Source of the DNA: Sphaerosporella brunnea
Taxonomy: Eukaryota; Ascomycota; Pezizomycetes; Pezizales; Pyronemataceae
Reading direction: 5' to 3'
Assembly: GCA_008704415.1 (NCBI GenBank)
Contig: VXIS01000022.1
Span: 186,001 to 250,000, forward strand
Length of the DNA stretch: 64,000 nt
Both the position numbers and the translations under genes were made by a program. The notes under the pieces are model-generated. The model saw only the letters and a program-made list of their open reading frames with translations, did no database searches and was not told the origin of the DNA. Shown piece by piece: positions 1 to 9,899 of this stretch. Every line of letters starts with the position of its first letter. Within the stretch, counting starts at the first letter, position 1.

Positions 1-402
1 GAGCTTCTGCGCAACCCATGAAATATTTAGCCTGCCCCGAAGCACATCAAGATTTTCCCTGAGTATTCACTGCTCATTTTGTTCGGTAGGGCCTACGCTG
101 CTCAAATTGTGACTAGTCTATTCTCCGCAGCGGGGAGGGATAAAAGTACAGTATTAAGAAAGCAACCAGAAGACCAAACATCGAAAAAGGAAACCATACA
201 AGAGACCGAAACCTGAATCACACATCTGCAAAAGTTGCCCCTAGCCCGGCAGAACCGTGTCCGGAGGCTGAGCTTCGGGAACCCCCGGCCCACGCCCGTA
301 GCCCAGTGCCGGGCTGAACTCCTCCAAACCCCACCCAAGCGCGACCCGTAGAGGAGAGACGAAGAGGAGCCACAACAGGCGAAATGAGCGGCGGCGGCAG
401 CA
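1..402. other. left-edge sequence beside DIRS-like element
   Basis: No gene is recognised. On the minus strand this lies downstream of the tyrosine recombinase and may be the element's 3' terminal region. Open frames across it read alanine- and serine-rich low-complexity protein and look like chance. The element end or inverted terminal repeat could not be located, and the element may run off the window. Confidence 0.3.
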
Positions 403-1266
403 CTAGTTAGGACGATTCCTCCTGGGGAGTCTCTGGACTGGAGCGGCGGCGGGAACCGGAGCGGTGACCTGGGTCGCTGGAGCCATGCTGCGTTGTAGCC
501 TACGTGACATACCCAGCAGCTGCTCAGGGTGGGCCTCAATATGTCGTTTATAGACTGCAAGCGCCCCAGCAATTGTATCTCATGGTCGGTCAGTCCAGCG
601 ATGCGTGCAATAGTGGCTGCGCCTCCTCTGAAGGAGTGTCCGGAGTAGTGGCCAGCAATCGCGCGGTAGGTCAACCATAGGCGCAGGGAACGTACAACAT
701 AGTCCCGGGAAAATGGCTGGTTATTGGGGCGGGTGAAGAGCGATGCCAACCCTCCGTGGTCAAGACAAGGAGGTTTCGAATGGCAGCCAGCAGGCATGCC
801 AGATCGAAGGAGGGAGAGATGGTGAGTGTTACGCCAACTCAAGGGGTCTGTTTTTGGGCTAGGTAGGGTGAGCAGCAAGCGATCGGCTTGAATGTTAACT
901 GAACGCCAGATAAGTTGCCAGCGGGTAAACTCCAATGGATCAGTGTATTCTGTCCTGGTGAACTCGCTAACTTGGAGGAACGCCACAAATGGGAGGCAGA
1001 AGGCAGCGTTGAGGTTGGCCTGCATGGTGTCGGTACGCCAGCGGGGGAGACATTGCAGGATATTGTGGAGGACATCGCGGTTAATGGGTAGGCGTTCCCG
1101 GGTACCTGCCTGTACATGAAAACGCCGGGCGCCCTGAATTATCCGGTGAAAACGGCTGGTCGAAGATGCCGTCGATTGGCAGCGCCATATCAACATGCAA
1201 GCTACGAAGGCCGGTAATATAGCTCTTTATAGTCCTTGGCTTGACCCTGCCTCCCAGGAATGCCAC
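403..1266 (-). pseudogene. DIRS-like tyrosine recombinase, frameshifted
   Basis: Tyrosine recombinase of a DIRS-type retroelement, which in intact elements integrates the circular DNA copy. The N-terminal helix region (LKPRTIKSYI-like, from 1266) reads in one frame, and the core reads in a second frame after a shift near 1160. The HxxR box (GHSFRGGAA) and the following GLTDHEIQLLGR helix are clear. The nucleophile region (VYKRHIEAHP) is in a third frame after another shift near 560, ending at a TAG at 403-405. The usual first catalytic arginine (LRxxE) reads LQVSE, a possible CGA-to-CAA change. It lies directly downstream of the RT/RNase H fragment in the same orientation, the normal DIRS order. 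Two frameshifts and a lost catalytic residue make it a pseudogene. Confidence 0.82.
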
Positions 1267-1527
1267 CCAGTTGCAGATGAGCAGTACAGTGGCTGGGAAG
1301 GGGCGGGCGTTGTGTTCGTTCAGTGCAACGTAGGTTGTGTAGCTGCGCCGCCCGGTGTTGTAGGTCTTGCGAGTATTCTGGCTAAGTCCCTACCAGAGGT
1401 AGCCGGCAGCTGGCCGGCTGAGCTCAGGAAGGTCGCGGTACCAGCTGGGGGGGGGGGTCGGCACAGGGCATCGTGGGGTCCGGAGTGCGGCCTGTGTCAA
1501 CATAGCTGAAATGTCAGCGATCTTTCT

Positions 1528-2250
1528 TCACTCGTGGCGGCTGAGGATATCTGCGAGGATGTTTTCATCTGTGGGCATCCAGCGGGGCACCAATTCGATA
1601 TCACAAGCGGCGGCTACAACGAGGAGTTTGCGCAGCCGCTCCATAGCTTTACCGCAAATTGAGTGCTTGGTTAAGCCTCAAACAACGGCGGTGTTGTCTA
1701 TAAATAAGAAGAGTCTTTTGCCGTCTAGGAGCTGAGGGCCCCATAGCTCGATTGCTTTAAGTGCGGCCATCATTTCTTTGGCGTTGATGTGCTTGTCCCG
1801 GTAGTGACGAGGAATGCGGGCGCTGAAGGGATGCCTGGGCTCAACGGGATGCAGCAGTTCGTCCATGGCCTGAAGCAGATACCCTCCAATGCCCTTCCTT
1901 CCCACTGCGTCGGTCCAGATGAACACCTCCTCTCTGGTTGGACGTATAATGCTGATACCTGACCACTGCGGTAGAAAGGCAAGCCACCAGCGGAGGTCTT
2001 CTTTCATCTGTGGTGTAATTGGCCGGGGATGGTGCGGCGATCCTGAATAGCAGCTGAGTGCGTTATAGAGACGGAGCAGGAAGGGGCGTCCAAGCGGGAC
2101 CAAAGGACAGGAAACCAATAAGTGACTCATCGCTCGCCCCCACGGGCTCGAGGCCTGTCCCTTGGTGCTGCTCCGTCCTAGTAGCTCGCTGTCTAACTGC
2201 CCATGTTGCGGGCTGCTGGAGGTCTGGGAACTATGGCGGACGAAGTGACT
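1528..2250 (-). pseudogene. DIRS-like reverse transcriptase tail and RNase H
   Basis: C-terminal part of a DIRS-type polyprotein. The RT thumb/connection (VPLGRPFLLRLYNA) is followed by an RNase H domain with the acidic residues in VFIWTDAVGRKG, HINAKEMMAALKA and LFLFIDNTAVV. After an in-frame TGA at 1678-1680 the same frame continues with typical RNase H tail sequence (ERLRKLLVVAAACDIELVPR, then DENILADILSRHE) to a TGA at 1528-1530. Upstream of about 2130 the frame breaks; a fragment like the RT thumb helix (SSPWGRAMSHLL) can be followed to about 2250, and no YXDD box was found. It is a 5'-truncated or heavily decayed copy, paired with the recombinase at 403-1266. Confidence 0.8.
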
Positions 2251-5200
2251 GGCTTAACGAATAATGGAGATTCCTAGCTCATTAAATGCGAGGGGTGACC
2301 AGGGAGGGGAACAGCTACTAGCTAGCCATTCTCGCTCGCCTGACATCTGGCACAGATGTGTTGTTGCTGCCCACAATGATCGTATCGCGATGAAGTTGCA
2401 ATCGGCGCCTTCAGTTCACCGCCCCGCCGCCTCCAGTCCATGCCTTCTTTCACCAGGCAGACCGAAGTCCGTCAGTGCCCAGATCCAATGCCTGCAGCTA
2501 CAAAGGAGAGACATCATCAAAACGGATCGTCCGTCGGTTTTGGGCAATCAACAAAAGCAACATGAAGTTGATGCGTCATGGTGACAAGCTACGTCGCCAT
2601 CTGGCTGCTCTCAGATTTCGGTTAACGAGGACCGCCTCGTGATGGTGTATTCGCCGTCGAATATCAAGAGCACTCTGGTGGATTTACAGTTCTAGGACGT
2701 CAGAGAATACAAAAACGTATGTAATTAAGAGACATTGAAGCCTTTCTACGCGGCACTGCATACGGTGCTGATGGGCGGGGCTGCTGGATGGCAAGGAAAA
2801 GCTTGACATGTCGCACCCGGGCTGGATGTGAGGTTTGCCTAATGCTGAGTACGCTGGGTTGGAGTTGTGATCGACAGATTTCTGCCTGTTTGATGGAGTG
2901 AAGACAAGAATATATCACGTGAGAACTGCTGTTGTTTTCAGTGACCGGCGTCGTGGTATCGCGTTCAATATGACGGAATCTGGAGTACTTTGAGGGAATT
3001 CTCAGGAGGTAAAAATCCACCGTGTGAGAGCTAGTGGGTTGCATCTTCGAGCGACGAGGGATTTTAATCAGATGTGGAATATAATCAGGGCTCTTGATAG
3101 TGTCCACTCATGAACAACCTCCGATGTGGCGTTTGTCTTGGCCCGAAAGCCACTGCGTGCAGACAAAAGGCCCAACCTGGCATGACGAAATCCTGCGGAG
3201 CGGTTTCCAATTTTGTTGCTTGAAGCGTCATAAATGATGGGAACCGTCTATGGTCTCAATTTCGAACAGCGGACTGGGAACAGATTTGCGTTAGCAGTCA
3301 ATTGTTGGATTGGGCAAGACGATTCATAGTCCAACACCCGCGGCGCTCACAGCGTAGGCCGTTCAGAATTGGTATTAGGAGGTGAATTGAATGACGGCTC
3401 CTGTGGGTTTAGAACCGACTGCGGCGGTGCTGCAAGAGTGCGCGTTGTGCACCTCGATTTTATTGTTTTACATCACCGTCATCGTCCAGCCCATCGTACA
3501 CAGCATCCCGATCCCGCTGAGCTGTACATCCAGCCGGCGATTTGCATTAAGTACGAACGGTGCGAATTTTCCCACATCATTCTGTACGCAGTGTTGGCAG
3601 GTGTTAGTATCACCCTCACTCTGCAAGTTTTCAACATCTTTGCTAGCCTCTGCGGTAAATTTTGAGCACTAACTTTCAGGCGACGAGCCATGTTGCTACG
3701 AAGCTGATGACGAATGCTTTCAGAGGGCCTTTCCTCGAATTGAGTTTCGAAAGGTTGCACATCAGATCCTTTGTTGAAAGAGAATATTTGCCGTCGTTGA
3801 CCCTGCATGTGCATTCAGTTAGGGAGATTCGATGCTGAGGTCATGACATTGCCATCCTATGTCCAATTGACTGGCTTTTCCGGCTAATTCAAAGGACAAC
3901 CCACCTATTCAGTCTATGTAGCATGAGCAACACCAGCAGCCTTTTGGGCCGTTGCTTTGCCACAAGAATGCCTATTTTATTAACTGAACTCACTCAATCA
4001 TTGCGCGTATGTGATCTGTTTGTTCCTCCCACTCTGCACATGAAAAGACCACCGTTGACCAGATTAGCTCAAGCAAAGATGTGCCAGATTGGGGGAGTCA
4101 CGGCCCAATATTGAAAAAACAATGGCCGGGCTCATCGGCGGCAGTGCAATGGTCGAGATTGGGGATGTAGGTTTAGTAGTCGGGTGCTCGCGCTTCGGAC
4201 CACTTTTGGGACTGGGCGTTCTTCGCCATACCGTGGTATACACCTTGACTGCGTTTGGAGGAAAGTATGTACTGCCGCGTTTTGGAATGCATAGAGGAAC
4301 GTTGTCAGGCTGGACGCAATCGTTAGGTTCCGGTCGCAAACGGGCGCCACGTGGCTACTGCGATTGCCACAGACGAAAGAAATCACCTGATCCAAATAAA
4401 ACAGCTCCCCAGCGTGCGCATAAGTATATACTGGTAATTGACTCCAAAGTACCCACCTTCATTATCTTGTCAACCTATCGGGCACTGTCCCACTCTTCGT
4501 CCCTCAAACACCGCTTTTTGGACACTGGCTTTCCACCGCCTGCGTTCTGCTTTTCTAGCCCCATCGCCGTGGTCTCTACACCACGAGTCTACTTTCCTTC
4601 CTCGTCACCGTAAGATCTCCACCCCGAACCCGCGTTTCTACGCTCGCCACCAAGGAGTTTCCAATATCGACCGATGTGTCAGGCAATGCTGGAGTCTCTA
4701 TTCTTTCGCGCAATGGCTTTTGATTGCTGTAGCCAAACGTAGTTGAGTGGCAAGGAACCGAACACTTCAGGTTATTTGTAAAGAACCGTCGCCGGTTTGT
4801 ACCACTGCCCTGCTGGCGATCGCAGGAAACGATAACCCAATTGCGGGTGGATGAGGGTTGAGCTGCATGTTTAAGAAGAATCCGGTTCGCAGAGCCTCCG
4901 ATTCCGGAGAAATGCGATTGCCCTGGCGTTTGGAAAGTGCATCACTGACTGAACGTCATAAGAAGACGACTCGGGAGTATCATCCATGTCCACGGCCGAG
5001 TTTGTAGCAATTCGCCCGAGAAACAGCCACAACATGGCACACGCGACGACTTTTATGTCGCAGCGCGATCCTGACGGTTAATTGCAGCGGTTATATAATC
5101 CAGGAAGCGAAAAGTTAAATGGATACGAGTCTTCATTCTTACACACCACCCAAATCACCCTTGATTTTACCCAGCCATGACGTGGCGCACGCTTTTGGAT

Positions 5201-7992
5201 AAGACTTGATAGCCCAACACGCACGTTTGCTTGAGACTGTTAGAGGCCCCCCTCCCCCCGCCCCTCAAGCTCGTGTTCGAGCCTCGAAGGACTCGGTCGT
5301 GCAATATTTCCGACGAGCCAGAAAGTCCGCTGTCCTCCCCGCCCCACCTCCCAATGGACCTCCCTCCTTGTCCACCCCTCTGCGGGCGGTCGTCACGCAC
5401 GACAGACGACTTGGGCAGTCCTTCGGCCGACCGATCAGCATGACCGAGCAACATGCGCAGCTGACTGGCAGCCTCCGTAGGCACATTGTTCGGCAGCGTG
5501 CCTTGGGCTTGTCAGCCTCACCGCGACCTAGCGTCTTGTCCGATGCCGAGTCTGAGGAGACTACCACCACCTATCCCGACATCATCCACCCTCCCCACTT
5601 CCAAAACGAATTTCCTTCAGCTGAAGACGATGGCTTGTTTTTCCACCATTAGAGCCGATGTGGACGGCACCTTCGGTGGCCACGAGTACAGTGTCTTGTC
5701 AGATAACAAATGTACTGGCCTTTAACCAATGACTTCGCCAGATGGACGAAATGCTCCGCTTCCCCTGCGGTTGCGACAGCTGCGAAATGCAGCAGAATGT
5801 ACTGAGGAGGCGGAGATTTGCAAACAGCCTAACAGTGAATCTTGTGGTTATCCATATCATATGGGAGTTGATGTGCACATAGGAGGCGAATCACAGCAAA
5901 AGCTAAGACTTTCCTCTAGAGCAATGACCAGGCGGTTGCTTCAAGAGTAATCACAGGCAGCTCAGCTCCATAGCCACAGAAATGGCAAACCTACTGTTGA
6001 TACATGCGTGATTACCGCTTTCCTTTACAGCGTCGGATGTTGGTGTCGGGGTCTTACGGGCGCTTCTCCACTTGAGCTTTGCATGAGTGATGACTATCAT
6101 TCTAGGTTTGTTGTCCTCTTCACATTCGTTACCAGCTCATCGCTAGTTGTGGCGGCATCTTTGTTTTGATGCGGCCACTGGCGTTAATTACCGGTTTCCG
6201 GCAGGCAAGCCAGCCTTGAAGCATTAATCAAAATATCGGTCATTTTGTCAGAGCCTACCATAGCGCTATGCATAGCCTGTGGAGCTGAAGCTTTATAGAG
6301 CGCATCTTGTTTAGTGGACTCAAGACCGGCTTCCTCAGAATTCTGACTCGCTTACCGCTCCATTCGTTATTGCCAACATCTCCGGCAACGAGCCCGACGA
6401 ACCGCTGGTACCACGTCGCCTGCACTATACCACACTTGTTCGGTTTGATGACGCCGTCAAACAGAAAGCGTCCAACAACCGCAACTACTGACCAGGAAAT
6501 GGCGGGCGTCCTGTTTACTGCCGGTGGAACTGCATTTGCCTGTGTGTTCAGCGACGAGATAGGTGCTGACGTCACCTGCGGGCGTGTAAGGCAACGGCTT
6601 ATCATTAGCACCAAATTGTGAAGATGGCTGGCATTGGCTTATACCTAAGAAGCAAGGTAAAACACGCCTATGCTTTCCGAGGATTTACATGAACTCCTTT
6701 CCACATGTACACTCCTGGTCTGTCTGTAACCCGACCTCTTGGTGATATAGCATAAAGCGGCAGTGCTGAGTAGCGCAGAAATAGGGTCTCACACGCGGAC
6801 GCTGGTTGATAGGTCATTGCTACGCACCGCGAGCAACGAGTGGATCGCCAGTCAGCAGGCAAGGAACGGGCGTGGACCTGAGCAGTTTCGGCAAATAACT
6901 GGTACGAATCTGGCGATCCCGATGCTTCACGACGGTGCGTCCTGCGGAGGGATGACATCACGGAGTGAATTTCGCGCGTGAAGAAAGTGTTTTGACCCGC
7001 GCATTACTGTCACGGCATGGTAATAAAGGCATAGCTGTCGCCACTAGTAGTAGCAACATTGCATGGTTGGTCAAGGTTATTGTCCTCACCACTTCCACGC
7101 AGTGGGAAAGCATCGCTATTTGACGTACAACAGCCGCGCCGATGACTTGTATAACATGCTTAGGGCCAATAGAGGCTGGTGCGGCCATAGTTGACCGGAA
7201 AGTTATAGACGAGCAAGCAGGTTGAAACGAACTCAACTTTTTCTCGGATGCGAAAGAGCGGATAGGTTGTGACACTTAATCAAAAACGTCCACGATGCAC
7301 AGCCAGGTGTTGACTGTATTAAAACTTAGTGCTAACGTATGACGCAAAACCTGTTCTCACCTTCGTCGCATCAACAGTGACCACGCTGGGTAGAGCATTG
7401 CATGGGAATTTTGCCGCCGGTGTTGATCCGTCTTCCTGATAGCACTATGTTGGTCGCGGTAGCTCTGGATTGTAGAGTCGACAGGCACGCCTGTAGTTCA
7501 GCCGGTGCTCGCCGGACGCTGGATGGATAATATCAAGGGACAGGAACTTTGTGTCCATTATCTCTATTAGCCGGGTCGAGGTGGCTACGCATGAGTACAC
7601 GTTCATCTGGCGGTGCAGAAGCTCCCGCCGTAAAGATACTGACAGCTCTCGCTGGTAGCACTTTAAAGAATAGGCTGCAGAAATCAGCAGAACTATACTA
7701 TCACGTCTCGGCATACTTCTTTGCACTGCACAAGAAGACTGCATATACCACGGGGGTGAAATCATAGATCTGAACCGCAGACTATCTTTGCTGCTCCTAG
7801 GCGCGCGTGATCGACGACGTGGTGAATGTTATAAACAGCAAGAACCAGCCGCACGGCAGCGCGGTAACAAAAGGTCCGCAGAGAGGGAAAAAAAACCCAA
7901 TGGTGCAAGGGCGTGACCGATAGACTGACCCAGCCTCACAGCAGAACTGTCAACGAGTGAGTTTTATAGCGTCACTCACCGCATTGTGAAGA
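2251..7992. other. no recognisable gene (5.7 kb)
   Basis: Only short overlapping open frames on both strands. The longest are 4089-4613 (+, 174 codons, two hydrophobic stretches), 5206-5652 (+, 148 codons, proline-rich middle, acidic Ser/Glu/Thr patch near the end) and 6307-6621 (+). None shows a family motif, and opposite-strand frames are equally long in places. Weak coding exons separated by introns cannot be excluded. No tRNA, transposon ends or tandem repeats were seen. Confidence 0.5.
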
Positions 7993-8355
7993 ATGTGTGC
8001 AACGACAACGAAAGCGGATCAGACCAAGAAGGAGGCAGGCCAGGAAGCCGAGCTTAACGATGATGCGTTGAACCAAGTAATCAAGCAGCTCGAGACTGCC
8101 AACACTAGGGAAGCTACACGCAAGAAGAGGGCGTCACGAAGAAAGCGACCTGTGCGGGTGGAGATCCAGCCTGCGATCACGGAACTTAAGAAGAAGAAAT
8201 GCGAAATCCACGCACTAATAAAAGAAATTGAGCACCTCAAGAAGCGCCAGGAGGGGAGCAAGCTCCAAGCCACCACAACCACCGCCAAGCATGTCAATGA
8301 CCAGATCACGCAGGGGCGGCGTGATGTGGTGCCGGGGAGTGGCGGGGCACTTTAG
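7993..8355 (+). CDS. lysine-rich coiled-coil hypothetical protein
   Basis: Unrecognised 120-codon frame beginning ATG. The composition is strongly Lys/Arg/Glu/Ala with heptad-like spacing (LETANTREATRKKRASRRKR, then ELKKKKCEIHALIKEIEHLK), typical of a charged coiled coil, and unlike the low-complexity noise around it. The opposite frame is hydrophobic and is presumably its shadow. It ends 65 bp upstream of a hAT insertion at 8421, so the original protein may have continued in another exon or frame. It could be a host gene fragment or the N-terminal part of a decayed transposase or gag. No domain is identified. Confidence 0.3.
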   Translation: MCATTTKADQTKKEAGQEAELNDDALNQVIKQLETANTREATRKKRASRRKRPVRVEIQPAITELKKKKCEIHALIKEIEHLKKRQEGSKLQATTTTAKHVNDQITQGRRDVVPGSGGAL

Positions 8356-8412
8356 GACGTCAGCGGTGTGCAGGAACGTTCAGGATCCCCACAACAAGAA
8401 CGCTCCGGCGAA

Positions 8413-9041
8413 GGCATGGATAGTGCTGTGAACGGGGCGACGGGTCGGGGCGCGGGCGGGCGGGGCGCGACGGGGTAGGTCGGGGCAGGGCGGGCTGCCC
8501 CGGGGCTGGACGGGGCGCACCGGGGCGCGACGGGGTGGATCGGGGCACGACGGGGTGGATCGGGGTTGGGCGGGGTGGATCGGGGTGCGACGGGGCACAC
8601 CGCGGCGGCGGCAAGGGGAGACTGGTTGATGTGGGGCATCGACGGCCGTAACACTTAATATTGAAGCACATGGCATTACGTTACAAATGCACGGTCAAAT
8701 TCTACTCCTCCTCAAGGGCCGGTGTTCCCTCTCCCTCCAAGTACTGCCGGTACGTTTCCAACACTGAACCAAATCCCAAGACACCTGGATTCCACCAAGC
8801 TCGAAGCGTGACAAGCGCTTGAAGGGTTTCCTCAGACATAGTGGCCTGATGTGGGCCTTGGGCGTTCCCGGGGTACCCGGGGTGCTGACGGGGTGGCCGG
8901 GGCAGCGACGGGGTGGCCGGGGTGTCGACGGGGCGACCGGGGCGCGGCGGGGTGGATCGGGTTCCGTCGGGGCAGCCGCCACCCCGTGGCGCCCCGTGCC
9001 CCGTCGGGGCGCCCCGACCCGTTCACAGCACTAGGCATGGA
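8413..9041. mobile_element. non-autonomous hAT element with 8-bp TSD
   Basis: A 613-bp element (8421-9033) with terminal inverted repeats TAGTGCTGTGAACGGG (8421-8436) and CCCGTTCACAGCACTA (9018-9033). It is flanked by perfect 8-bp target duplications GGCATGGA at 8413-8420 and 9034-9041. The TA(G)NG start and 8-bp duplication are hallmarks of the hAT superfamily. Subterminal regions 8430-8610 and 8870-9020 are packed with CGGGG-type repeats (runs of four G), which probably serve as transposase binding sites and could form G-quadruplexes. The middle keeps only the C-terminal end of a transposase on the minus strand. It is an internal-deletion derivative that would need an autonomous relative to move. 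Confidence 0.9.
8702..8839 (-). pseudogene. hAT transposase C-terminal remnant
   Basis: Within the hAT element, the minus strand from about 8857 reads GPHQATMSEETLQALVTLR and then AWW, resembling the last helix of fungal hAT dimerisation domains (LSxETLxALxCLxSWW). It ends with an acidic tail and a TAG at 8702-8704. The coordinates give the 45 codons from the internal Met; the frame is a fragment, not a gene with its own start. Everything upstream of the C-terminus is missing, replaced by G-rich subterminal repeats. Confidence 0.6.
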
Positions 9042-9678
9042 TCAGCTACTGGCGAGCGCCCTGTGTGGTTTGAATTGTATTGCGTGATCGAGCCCGTGTC
9101 GAGGTGAGCACGATTGCACACAGTGAAGTCACAGGGAAATTAGTCTCACAGAATTGCGAAAAGCGGCCCGGGAGGTACAAGCCGGAGGAGAGTGACCCCG
9201 TGGGTGAGGTCACAAGCCCAGACGTACGATGCTTGTCACACAGCATCGCGAAGGCAGTGGAGAAGCGGTGGAGGATGGGAGCGAAGAAGTTGAACTGCCC
9301 GGTGGCAGCGGCAGACAATACCCGCGACCAGGTCCACAAGGGGCTTGAGGAGGAGGGGCTTGCCGGTCGCGGTGGTGCGCGTATTGACAGTACTCGCCGC
9401 AAGGCTTCTCTCACGGAATATTGGATCCAAGACCAACATTCCTTTCGCCCGCTAATTTTTTCAATGCATTCGACTCATCAATGTGCCCCCGCCGATGCGG
9501 CAGGCTGTGTGAAGTATGCAAAGTGGACGATGATACTTCACTCGACATCACTTCGTGGCAATCGTGGTCATCCCCATAAAAACACCTGAATCGTTGACGG
9601 ACAGACCGGAAAGCTACCACAGAGAGGTTTGAGGGCTGTTTTAAACACAGACAACCGCCACCTCGCGTTCTCACGATC
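9042..9678. other. unassigned stretch between hAT and copia-1
   Basis: A 170-codon open frame (9080-9589, +) is Lys/Glu/Arg-rich in its first two thirds but has no recognisable domain. An overlapping minus frame runs through 9411-9678 and continues in frame across the copia-1 insertion site. Neither can be called a gene with confidence. Confidence 0.35.
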
Positions 9679-9683
9679 ACCTT

Positions 9684-9877
9684 TGTTGAGAGAAAAGATT
9701 GATTGACTCTGAAGTTCCCCGGAGCGGGAGCTTCGGGGTGTTTATATACATAAGTCGGCCAAAAGCCGCGTGGGCAAAACAACAGGAAAAGGACAACTAT
9801 CAAACTACGGAAAAACGGAAACGACGGAATCAAGACATCCGGACCCACAGTCTCCACTCGAAAATCCTTTTCCAACA
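9684..9877 (-). repeat. copia-1 3' LTR
   Basis: 194-bp LTR bounded by TG...CA on either strand. It is the downstream LTR for the minus-strand element. It differs from its partner at two bases near 9800 (ACTATCA here, ATTATCG in the other). Confidence 0.95.
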
Positions 9878-9884
9878 CTCCCCC
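9878..9884 (-). promoter_or_regulatory. copia-1 polypurine tract
   Basis: On the element strand GGGGGAG abuts the downstream LTR, the expected position of the plus-strand primer. The polyprotein stop (9900-9902) lies only 15 bp upstream. Copia-2 has the identical heptamer in the same place. Confidence 0.8.
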
Positions 9885-9899
9885 GTTGCCCATGCGGTC

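Noticed and set aside
3369..3672. Open frames preceded by AGGAGGTGAATTGAATG, resembling a bacterial ribosome binding site
   Set aside because: The surroundings are eukaryotic, the protein has no motif, and three frames overlap there; the purine run is probably chance.
6255..6621. Possible LamG-like or membrane protein around NRWYHVACT
   Set aside because: One short resemblance only, and both strands are open; no further domain features.
8360..9034. Proline/arginine-rich proteins of about 70-100 residues in several frames
   Set aside because: They are translations of the CGGGG repeat arrays in the hAT subterminal regions, open in up to three frames per strand.
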